A DNA stretch of 5,443 nt from Chloroflexota bacterium (GTDB lineage Bacteria > Chloroflexota > Anaerolineae > Fen-1058): the NCBI GenBank assembly GCA_016219235.1, contig JACRBO010000532.1, positions 1 through 5,443 of the forward strand. The letters are read 5' to 3'. Of the stretch, positions 1-5,443 are shown one piece after another (position 1 is the stretch's first letter; every line of letters begins with the position of its first letter). Made by a program: the position numbers and the translations under genes. The notes below the pieces were generated by a model. The model had not been told where the DNA came from. It made no database searches and saw only the letters and a list, made by a program, of their open reading frames with translations.

Positions 1-1215
1 ACACTGTACATCCTGCTGCCGCTGTCGCTGATTCTGGCGATCGGACTGGTGTCACAGGGCGTGGTGCAAAACTTCAACGCCTATCAATCCGGGACGCTGC
101 TGCAATCGACGGTGGATGGCAACGGTGCGGCGGTGACGACGCAAATCCTGCCGATGGGGCCGGCCGCCTCGCAGATTGCCATCAAGCAACTGGGCACCAA
201 CGGCGGCGGCTTCTTCAACGTGAACTCGTCGCATCCATTTGAGAACGCGACGCCTCTCTCAAATTCCCTTGAGATGCTGTCGATTCTGTTGATCCCGGCG
301 GCGTTGTGCTACACCTTCGGCAAGATGGTCAAGGACACGCGGCAGGGTTGGGCCGTACTGGCCGCGATGACGGTGATCTTTATCACATTGCTGACACTGT
401 CGATCGGCGCTGAATATGGCGGCAATCCGGCCTTTACTGCGCGGGGGATCGATCAAACTGCGAGTGACGTGCAGCCGGGCGGCAACATGGAAGGTAAAGA
501 AGTCCGCTTCGGCATCGCCAACTCGGCGTTGTGGGCCACGGCGACGACGGCGGCCTCGAACGGCTCGGTCAACTCGATGCACGATTCGTACACGCCGCTG
601 GGCGGACTCGTACCGATGTGGCTGATCCAGTTGGGCGAAGTCGTCTTCGGCGGCGTCGGCTCTGGCTTATACGGTCTGTTGGTGTTCGCCATCATCGCGG
701 TGTTTGTGGCCGGATTGATGGTGGGCCGCACACCGGAATATCTGGGCAAGAAGATCGAAGCCTACGAGATGAAGATGGCGTCGTTGATCATTCTGATTCC
801 ACCCATCGTCGTGCTGGGCTTCACGGCGCTCGCGGTATCGACCGAGGCGGGTAAGGCGACGATCTACAATCCGGGCGCGCACGGCCTTAGTGAAGTGTTG
901 TATGCCTTCTCCTCGATGGGCAACAACAACGGCAGCGCCTTTGCCGGCCTGGGAGCGAACAATCCGTTTTACAACATCACCGGCGGCGTCGCCATGTTGC
1001 TCGCGCGCTACTGGCTGGCGATCCCGACGCTGGCGATTGCCGGATCGTTGGCCGCCAAGAAGATCGTGCCCACTGGTCCGGGCACGCTGCCCACGCACAC
1101 GCCGTTGTTCATCGTGATGCTGATCGGGGTGGTGGTGCTTGTCGGCGCATTGACGTTCATCCCGGCGCTGGCGCTGGGGCCGATCGTCGAGCAGTTGATG
1201 ATGATGAAAGGCTGA
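1..1215 (+). CDS. kdpA: KdpA, potassium-binding and translocating subunit (5' partial)
   Basis: KdpA is the channel-like subunit of the KdpFABC potassium pump. It binds K+ selectively at the outer face of the cytoplasmic membrane and passes it towards KdpB. The frame is open from base 1, so the gene enters from outside; 404 residues are visible. Compared from memory with the 557-residue E. coli protein, about 164 N-terminal residues are missing, including the first pore loop. Three of the four filter loops are present: TNGGG at visible residues 66-70, AASNGS around G188, and [10 protein letters not shown] with G311; these match E. coli G232, G345 and G468. Other family signatures are [20 protein letters not shown] and [12 protein letters not shown]. 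Several hydrophobic membrane spans are clear, the last near [12 protein letters not shown] loop before NMEGKE is about seven residues longer than in E. coli. The GTG at 49 is internal, not the start. The stop TGA (1213-1215) touches the foot of a downstream inverted repeat. Confidence 0.98.
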   Translation, partial: TLYILLPLSLILAIGLVSQGVVQNFNAYQSGTLLQSTVDGNGAAVTTQILPMGPAASQIAIKQLGTNGGGFFNVNSSHPFENATPLSNSLEMLSILLIPAALCYTFGKMVKDTRQGWAVLAAMTVIFITLLTLSIGAEYGGNPAFTARGIDQTASDVQPGGNMEGKEVRFGIANSALWATATTAASNGSVNSMHDSYTPLGGLVPMWLIQLGEVVFGGVGSGLYGLLVFAIIAVFVAGLMVGRTPEYLGKKIEAYEMKMASLIILIPPIVVLGFTALAVSTEAGKATIYNPGAHGLSEVLYAFSSMGNNNGSAFAGLGANNPFYNITGGVAMLLARYWLAIPTLAIAGSLAAKKIVPTGPGTLPTHTPLFIVMLIGVVVLVGALTFIPALALGPIVEQLMMMKG

Positions 1216-1302
1216 AGGATGAAATATGAAGGATGAAAAGCACTCGCACCAATCGTGTGTGTGCAGTGCGGTGGGGATCTTCATCCTTCCGCCTTCATCC
1301 TT
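1215..1302. repeat. Imperfect inverted repeat in the kdpA-kdpB spacer
   Basis: Bases 1215-1237 pair with 1280-1302: 9 bp, then a 4-nt mismatched internal bulge (ATAT against CGCC), then 10 bp, with a loop of about 42 nt. Each arm is built from two copies of an AAGGATGAA-type unit 14 bp apart (1214-1224 and 1228-1238 on the left; reverse complements at 1279-1289 and 1293-1303 on the right). The left arm starts at the last base of the kdpA stop codon and the right arm ends just before the kdpB ribosome binding site. No U-tract follows, so it is not a standard terminator. It resembles dispersed intergenic palindromes of large bacterial genomes; that family link is inference. In mRNA it could act as a stabilising or processing hairpin. 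Confidence 0.8.
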
Positions 1303-1304
1303 TC

Positions 1305-1309
1305 GAGGT
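1305..1309 (+). promoter_or_regulatory. Ribosome binding site of kdpB
   Basis: GAGGT lies six bases before the ATG at 1316. It decides the start. A longer in-frame reading would begin at ATG 1226, but its 30 extra residues are only the translation of the inverted repeat and look nothing like KdpB. Confidence 0.8.
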
Positions 1310-1315
1310 ATAACG

Positions 1316-3388
1316 ATGACTGACAAATCCAAAGCCCGACCGTTATTCGATCCCGCCATCGTCCGACGGGCGATCGGCGATTCGTTCAAAAAACTCGATC
1401 CGCGCGTGCAGGTGCGTAACCCGGTGATGTTTGTTGTGCTGGTCGGCAGCATACTGACCACAGGTCTGTTCATTCAAGCCGTGTTGGGCCAGGGCGAAGC
1501 GCCCGCCGGTTTTATTCTGGCCGTGTCGCTGTGGCTGTGGTTCACGGTGCTCTTCGCCAACTTCGCCGAAGCGATGGCCGAAGGCCGTGGCAAGGCGCAG
1601 GCCGATACGCTGCGCAAGGCGCGGCGCGACATCAGCGCGAAGAAACTGGCGGAGCCACGTCGCGGCGCAAGTCACACCTCGGTGTCGGCGGGCACGCTGC
1701 GCAAGGGCGATGTGGTGCTGGTCGATGCGGGCGATTTTATCCCCGGCGACGGTGAAGTGATCGAAGGCGTAGCCTCGGTCGACGAAAGCGCGATCACTGG
1801 CGAAAGCGCGCCCGTCATCCGCGAAAGCGGCGGCGATCGATCGGCGGTGACCGGCGGCACGCGCGTGCTATCCGATTGGCTGATCGTGCGCATCACGGCC
1901 AATCCCGGCGAGACGTTTCTCGATCGCATGATCAGCATGGTCGAGGGCGCGAAGCGGCAGAAGACGCCCAACGAGATCGCGCTGAACATTCTGCTGGCCG
2001 CGCTCACGATCATCTTTTTGCTGGCGACGGTGACGCTGCTGCCGTTTTCGTTGTACAGCGTGCAGGCTGCCGGTCAGGGCACGCCCGTCACTGTAACGGT
2101 GTTGGTCGCATTGCTCGTCTGCCTGATCCCGACGACGATCGGCGGGCTGCTGAGCGCGATCGGGATTGCGGGCATGGATCGCATGATCCAGGCGAACGTG
2201 ATCGCGATGTCGGGCCGCGCCGTCGAAGCGGCCGGCGATGTCGACGTGCTGCTGCTCGACAAAACCGGCACCATCACGCTGGGCAATCGGCAGGCGACGG
2301 CCTTCATGCCGGCCGATGGCACTTCGCCCGAAGCACTGGCGGATGCGGCGCAACTTGCGTCATTGTCGGATGAAACGCCCGAAGGCCGCAGCATCGTCGT
2401 GTTGGCGAAAGAGCAATATCGTTTGCGCGAGCGCGATATTCACGGGCTGGGCGCGACCTTTGTGCCCTTCACCGCGCAGACGCGCATGAGCGGTGTCAAC
2501 CTCGACGGACGACAGATCCGCAAGGGTGCGGCAGATGCGATCGAGGCGTATGTGGCTCATCAGGGTGGCAGTTTTCCATCGACGGTGCGCGTCAGCGTCG
2601 AACGCATCGCCAAAGAAGGCGGTACGCCGCTGGTCGTCGCCGATGGCGCGAAAGTGTTGGGCGTGATTCAACTCAAGGACATCGTGAAGGGCGGCATTAA
2701 GGAGCGTTTCGCGCACCTGCGCAAGATGGGCATCAAGACCGTGATGATCACCGGCGACAATCCACTGACCGCCACAGCGATTGCGGCCGAGGCGGGCGTC
2801 GATGATTTCCTGGCGCAAGCCACGCCCGAAGCCAAACTCAAGTTGATCCGTGAATATCAGACCGGCGGCCGATTGGTGGCGATGACAGGCGACGGCACCA
2901 ATGATGCGCCCGCGTTGGCGCAAGCCGACGTGGCCGTAGCGATGAACACGGGCACTCAAGCGGCAAAAGAAGCGGGCAACATGGTCGATCTTGACTCGAA
3001 TCCGACCAAGTTGATCGAAGTGGTTGAGATCGGCAAGCAGCTGTTGATGACGCGCGGCGCGTTGACGACGTTCAGCATCGCCAACGATATGGCAAAGTAC
3101 TTTGCCATCATCCCGGCGGCGTTTGCCACGACGTATCCGGTGTTGAATAAGTTGAATATCATGGGACTGGCGACGCCGCAGAGCGCGATCCTGTCAGCGG
3201 TCATCTTTAACGCGCTGATCATCGTGGCGCTGATCCCGTTGGCGCTGCGCGGTGTGCGTTATCGCCCCGTCGGCGCAGCCCAGGTGCTGCGCGATCACCG
3301 GTTGATCTACGGGCTGGGCGGCCTCATCGCGCCCTTCAGCGGCATCAAGATCATTGATGTAATCTTGGTCGCACTGCGACTGGTGTAG
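1316..3388 (+). CDS. kdpB: KdpB, potassium-transporting P-type ATPase catalytic subunit
   Basis: KdpB hydrolyses ATP and drives K+ import in the KdpFABC complex. The protein has 690 residues (E. coli 682) and aligns almost throughout with a constant offset of +8. Two N-terminal membrane spans (about residues 34-85) precede the actuator domain with TGES at 161-164; the serine corresponds to the inhibitory phosphorylation site S162 of E. coli. Membrane spans 3-4 carry CLIPTT with P272. The phosphorylated aspartate is D315 in DKTGT. The nucleotide-binding domain keeps F385 and K403 (KGAAD). The P-domain hinge is GDGTNDAP at 525-532. D591 and K594 in the fifth span ([11 protein letters not shown]) match D583/K586, which couple ion movement to the ATPase cycle. 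Three C-terminal spans end the protein. The start at 1316 is set by the GAGGT site and by the family-like N-terminus ([11 protein letters not shown], then [12 protein letters not shown]). All catalytic residues are intact. Confidence 0.99.
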   Translation: MTDKSKARPLFDPAIVRRAIGDSFKKLDPRVQVRNPVMFVVLVGSILTTGLFIQAVLGQGEAPAGFILAVSLWLWFTVLFANFAEAMAEGRGKAQADTLRKARRDISAKKLAEPRRGASHTSVSAGTLRKGDVVLVDAGDFIPGDGEVIEGVASVDESAITGESAPVIRESGGDRSAVTGGTRVLSDWLIVRITANPGETFLDRMISMVEGAKRQKTPNEIALNILLAALTIIFLLATVTLLPFSLYSVQAAGQGTPVTVTVLVALLVCLIPTTIGGLLSAIGIAGMDRMIQANVIAMSGRAVEAAGDVDVLLLDKTGTITLGNRQATAFMPADGTSPEALADAAQLASLSDETPEGRSIVVLAKEQYRLRERDIHGLGATFVPFTAQTRMSGVNLDGRQIRKGAADAIEAYVAHQGGSFPSTVRVSVERIAKEGGTPLVVADGAKVLGVIQLKDIVKGGIKERFAHLRKMGIKTVMITGDNPLTATAIAAEAGVDDFLAQATPEAKLKLIREYQTGGRLVAMTGDGTNDAPALAQADVAVAMNTGTQAAKEAGNMVDLDSNPTKLIEVVEIGKQLLMTRGALTTFSIANDMAKYFAIIPAAFATTYPVLNKLNIMGLATPQSAILSAVIFNALIIVALIPLALRGVRYRPVGAAQVLRDHRLIYGLGGLIAPFSGIKIIDVILVALRLV

Positions 3389-3390
3389 GG

Positions 3391-3507
3391 CCTCACCCCC
3401 CAGCCCCCTCTCCTGAAATCAAAAGACCGATTTCGGGAGAGGGGGAGCGCCCACTCCCCTCTCCTGAGAATTGCTTCTTATTCTCAGGAGAGGGGCCGGG
3501 GGTGAGG
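3391..3507. repeat. 117-bp MITE-like palindromic element with two internal hairpins
   Basis: The ends are a perfect 10-bp inverted repeat, CCTCACCCCC at 3391-3400 and GGGGGTGAGG at 3498-3507. Between them lie two further hairpins. Hairpin 1 pairs 3404-3420 with 3429-3445 (17 bp, one T-G mismatch that would be a G-U wobble in RNA; 8-nt loop). Hairpin 2 pairs 3456-3471 with 3480-3495 (16 bp, perfect; 8-nt loop). Both stems share the CCCCTCTCCTGA core, so they are related copies. Folded, the whole makes a three-way junction. It begins two bases after the kdpB stop codon and fills most of the 157-bp spacer. It encodes no protein. This CCCTCACCCCC / CCCCTCTCC type is familiar to me as a dispersed intergenic repeat in several phyla; mobility by a transposase acting in trans is an inference. 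No clear target-site duplication was seen. Confidence 0.85.
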
Positions 3508-3533
3508 TAGTGCGACTACAAAACACCTTCAAT

Positions 3534-3537
3534 GGAG
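3534..3537 (+). promoter_or_regulatory. Ribosome binding site of kdpC
   Basis: GGAG sits eight bases before the ATG at 3546. It supports that start over an in-frame ATG at 3471, which would lie inside the second hairpin of the palindromic element and add 25 residues of repeat-derived sequence in front of a normal KdpC N-terminus. Confidence 0.75.
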
Positions 3538-3545
3538 TAACAACC

Positions 3546-4142
3546 ATGTCTTCTCAACTTCGACCCGCACTGGTTTCTTTGCTACTGCTGACGCTGTTAA
3601 CGGGTGTAGCCTATCCTTTGCTCGTGACAGGTATTGCGCAAGTCGTGTTTCCGCGCCAGGCTAATGGCAGCCTGATCGTTCAGAATGGGCAGGTCGTCGG
3701 CTCGTCGTTGATCGGCCAGTCGTTCGATGATCCCAAATACTTCTGGGGCCGCTTGTCGGCCACGGGCACGTTCCCATACAACGCCTTCAATGCCGAGAAC
3801 CTGACCGCGTCCTCCGGCTCGAACTACGGCCCGCTGAATCCGGCGCTGATGGAGATGGTGCAAGGCCGCATCGCTGCGCTGAAGGCAGCCGACCCGAATA
3901 ACGCCAAACCAATCCCGGTCGATCTGGTGACAGCCTCGGCCAGCGGCCTCGATCCGCACATCAGCCCGGCGGCGGCCGCCTACCAACTCGATCGCGTGGC
4001 GCGCGCCCGCGGGCTGGATGCAGCCGTGGTGAAGCAGCTGATCGATCAGCACACGCAGGGCCGCGATCTGGGCATACTCGGTGAGCCGCGCGTCAACGTG
4101 CTGGAACTGAATCTGGCGCTGGATAGTCTCAACACGCCGTAG
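3546..4142 (+). CDS. kdpC: KdpC, potassium-transporting ATPase subunit C
   Basis: KdpC is the small single-span subunit of KdpFABC, with its bulk outside the cytoplasmic membrane; it stabilises the complex and has been proposed to raise its affinity for ATP or K+. The protein has 198 residues (E. coli 190). One hydrophobic span runs from about residue 8 to 34, after a short basic N-terminus (MSSQLRP). The family blocks follow in order: GSSLIGQSF (52-60), YFWGR (65-69), [10 protein letters not shown] (90-99), PVDLVTAS (124-131), SGLDPHIS (133-140), RVARARG (150-156) and [15 protein letters not shown] (178-192). Small departures from the usual consensus are GRLSA where GRPSA is common, SSGSN where SGGSN is common, and ASASG where ASGSG is common. 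The gene is separated from kdpB by a palindromic element but keeps its own ribosome binding site. Confidence 0.97.
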   Translation: MSSQLRPALVSLLLLTLLTGVAYPLLVTGIAQVVFPRQANGSLIVQNGQVVGSSLIGQSFDDPKYFWGRLSATGTFPYNAFNAENLTASSGSNYGPLNPALMEMVQGRIAALKAADPNNAKPIPVDLVTASASGLDPHISPAAAAYQLDRVARARGLDAAVVKQLIDQHTQGRDLGILGEPRVNVLELNLALDSLNTP

Positions 4143-4163
4143 GCAATCTAATACGAAATGCTA

Positions 4164-4218
4164 ACCGCGAAGACGCGAAGGCGCAAAGAAAAACCTGGCG
4201 CCTTTGCGCCTTCGCGGT
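4164..4218. repeat. Palindromic repeat in the kdpC-kdpD spacer
   Basis: A perfect 15-bp stem pairs 4174-4188 with 4202-4216, with a 13-nt loop. The outer sequence ACCGCGAAG at 4164-4172 is also the exact reverse complement of 4210-4218, because CGCGAAG is repeated in the left arm (4166-4172 and 4174-4180), so two slipped pairings are possible. A short T-rich run (TCTTTT, 4226-4231) lies 7-9 bases beyond the stem, too distant for a classical terminator, though weak termination is possible. The CGCGAAGGCGCAAAG motif resembles a dispersed intergenic repeat seen in Chloroflexota and other phyla (from memory, not searched). It is unrelated in sequence to the repeats in the other two spacers. Confidence 0.8.
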
Positions 4219-4255
4219 AGACCTGTCTTTTCAACAGATACAATTGAGATGCTGC

Positions 4256-4307
4256 AACGATCACCGCTCACGATCGTGCTAGAATAATCACAGTGAACGA
4301 TCACCGC
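4256..4307. repeat. 12-bp direct repeats flanking a 10-bp palindrome at the kdpD start
   Basis: AACGATCACCGC occurs exactly at 4256-4267 and 4296-4307, 40 bp apart (close to four helical turns). Between them is the perfect palindrome CACGATCGTG at 4269-4278, which overlaps the TG of the candidate extended -10 motif. The second direct repeat covers codons 2-5 of kdpD. The arrangement would suit a regulator binding site, for example for KdpE or another factor, but no known operator is recognised and the direct repeat could be coincidental. Confidence 0.4.
4277..4285 (+). promoter_or_regulatory. Candidate extended -10 promoter for kdpD
   Basis: TGCTAGAAT fits the extended -10 pattern TGnTATAAT with one mismatch. 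Transcription would start 6-8 bases downstream, at about 4291-4293, which is the GTG start codon of kdpD. No good -35 box is at the usual distance, as is allowed for extended -10 promoters. A weaker alternative is TACAAT at 4239-4244 with TAGACC at 4218-4223, but its 15-bp spacer is short. Function is inferred from sequence only. Confidence 0.4.
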
Positions 4308-5443
4308 CCCAACCCCGATGAACTGTTGGCCCGCGTTCAGGCCGAGGAACGCCGGACGACGCGCGGCCAGTTGAAGATCTTTCTGGGCTACGCGGCGGGC
4401 GTGGGCAAGACCTACGCCATGCTCGAAGCCGCCCACGTGCGCAGGGCCACGGGCGTCGATCTGGTCGTGGCCTACGTCGAAACGCACGGCCGCGCCGAAA
4501 CCGAAGCTTTGCTCACTGGCCTCGAAATCATCCCACCGCAGCCGATCATCTATCGCGGCCTTGCCCTGCCCGAAATGAATCTGGACGCGGTGCTGGCCCG
4601 GCAACCGCAGTTGGCGCTGGTGGATGAACTGGCGCACACCAACGCCCCCGGCTCACGCCACCCCAAACGCTATCACGATGTCGAAGAACTGCTGGCCGCC
4701 GGCATCGACGTGTACACGACGCTCAACATTCAACATCTGGACAGCCTCAACGACATCGTCGCGCAGATCACGGGCGTGATCGTGCGCGAGACGCTGCCCG
4801 ATAGGGTCATCGACGAAGCGCGCGAGATTGAACTGATCGATCTGCCGCCCGATGAGCTGTTGCTGCGACTTAAAGAGGGCAAGGTCTATGTGCCGCAGCA
4901 AGCCGCGCGCGCCATTGAGGAGTTCTTTCGCAAAGGCAATTTGACGGCGCTGCGTGAACTGGCGCTGCGGAGCACGGCGCGGCGCGTGGACGATCAGATG
5001 CGCGACTATATGCGCACCCGATCGATCCCCGGACCCTGGCCGGCCAACGAGCGCATCCTGGTGTGCGTGAGTTCTCATCCCTTGAGCGAACGCCTGGTCC
5101 GCGCCGCGCGCCGCATGGCCGATCAACTGGGTGTGGAGTGGTTTGTCCTCAACGTGGAAACGCCGGGCTATTCCCGCCTGTCGCCCGCTCAAAGCGATCA
5201 ACTGGCGCGTACCATGCGGCTGGCCGAAGAACTGGGTGCGCGGACCCGCAGCCTGCCGGGCAATTCCGTGGTGGACACCGTGCTGGCCTATGCCCACCGT
5301 CACAACATCACCAAACTGATTGTCGGCAAGTCGCTGCAGCCGCGCTGGGTCGAACTGCTGCGCGGCTCGACCGTCGATCAACTTTTACGGCACAGCGGCG
5401 GCATCGATGTGTATGTGATCAGCAGCGAGCCGGATGCCCGGCC
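4293..5443 (+). CDS. kdpD: KdpD, osmosensitive K+ channel sensor histidine kinase (3' partial)
   Basis: KdpD senses potassium limitation or ionic stress and controls phosphorylation of KdpE, which activates kdp transcription. The 383 visible residues cover the cytoplasmic N-terminal part. The KdpD domain (about 24-230) has Walker A GYAAGVGKT at 32-40, ETHGR at 63-67, the Walker B-like LVDELAHTNAPGSRHPKR at 109-126, TTLNIQHLDSLND at 142-154, and KEGKVY followed by FFRKGNLTALRELALR at 211-226. A universal stress protein-like domain starts near 253 (ERILVCVSSHPLSERLVRAA) and runs to the window end. The membrane spans, GAF and histidine kinase parts of a full-length (about 890 residue) KdpD would lie beyond the edge. 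GTG at 4293 is chosen because its N-terminus (PNPDELLARVQAEE) matches the family and the frame closes at TGA 4245-4247; nearby ATGs are out of frame. No ribosome binding site is visible. Confidence 0.96.
   Translation, partial: MNDHRPNPDELLARVQAEERRTTRGQLKIFLGYAAGVGKTYAMLEAAHVRRATGVDLVVAYVETHGRAETEALLTGLEIIPPQPIIYRGLALPEMNLDAVLARQPQLALVDELAHTNAPGSRHPKRYHDVEELLAAGIDVYTTLNIQHLDSLNDIVAQITGVIVRETLPDRVIDEAREIELIDLPPDELLLRLKEGKVYVPQQAARAIEEFFRKGNLTALRELALRSTARRVDDQMRDYMRTRSIPGPWPANERILVCVSSHPLSERLVRAARRMADQLGVEWFVLNVETPGYSRLSPAQSDQLARTMRLAEELGARTRSLPGNSVVDTVLAYAHRHNITKLIVGKSLQPRWVELLRGSTVDQLLRHSGGIDVYVISSEPDAR

Noticed and set aside
1226..1315. Extended kdpB start at ATG 1226
   Set aside because: The extra 30 residues translate the inverted repeat and the loop; KdpB homology and a good ribosome binding site both point to ATG 1316.
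667..1473. Long minus-strand open frame of 268 codons
   Set aside because: It spans the kdpA end, the spacer and the kdpB start, is rich in Arg, His and Gln as antisense frames of GC-rich genes are, and matches no family I recognise.
3404..3495. CRISPR-like or tandem repeat reading of the two CCCCTCTCC hairpins
   Set aside because: There are only two palindromic units within one terminal inverted repeat, with no regular spacer array.
3404..3507. Rho-independent terminator after kdpB
   Set aside because: The stems are long and stable but no U-tract follows either hairpin, and kdpC continues with its own ribosome binding site.
3471..3545. Extended kdpC start at ATG 3471
   Set aside because: This start lies in the hairpin loop and stem of the palindromic element; GGAG plus a normal KdpC N-terminus support ATG 3546.
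4249..4320. ATG codons at 4249 and 4318 as kdpD starts
   Set aside because: Both are out of frame with the KdpD coding sequence; GTG 4293 is in frame and gives a family-like N-terminus.
4653..5381. Minus-strand open frame of 242 codons opposite kdpD
   Set aside because: It is the shadow of a well-conserved kdpD coding frame and shows no recognisable domain.

Overview
The window holds most of a high-affinity potassium uptake operon, all on the + strand and in the order kdpA (5' end cut off), kdpB, kdpC, kdpD (3' end cut off). KdpA, KdpB and KdpC form the KdpFABC potassium-pumping P-type ATPase of the cytoplasmic membrane. KdpD is the sensor protein that normally controls the operon together with the response regulator KdpE. 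kdpF and kdpE are not visible; if present they lie outside the window. All key catalytic and potassium-filter residues that fall inside the window are intact, so the pump looks functional.

Layout: 1-1215 kdpA; 1216-1315 spacer with a long imperfect inverted repeat; 1316-3388 kdpB; 3389-3545 spacer almost filled by a 117-bp palindromic, MITE-like element; 3546-4142 kdpC; 4143-4292 spacer with a third palindromic repeat and then a candidate promoter; 4293-5443 kdpD. No tRNA, rRNA, CRISPR array or transposase gene was seen. The minus strand shows only reading frames that are shadows of the kdp genes.

The DNA is moderately GC-rich. Gene order is that of a standard kdpABCD operon. The spacers carry dispersed-looking palindromes of the kinds I associate with Chloroflexota (Anaerolineae or related) and some other large bacterial genomes. 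The lineage call is an inference of modest confidence.

The genes are conventional. The unusual part is the spacing: instead of the few-base or overlapping junctions typical of kdp operons, each visible junction is 100-157 bp and contains a different palindromic repeat. kdpB and kdpC have clear ribosome binding sites after the repeats. kdpD has none, but an extended -10 motif sits where it would place the transcript start almost on the GTG start codon, suggesting separate, possibly leaderless, expression of the sensor.
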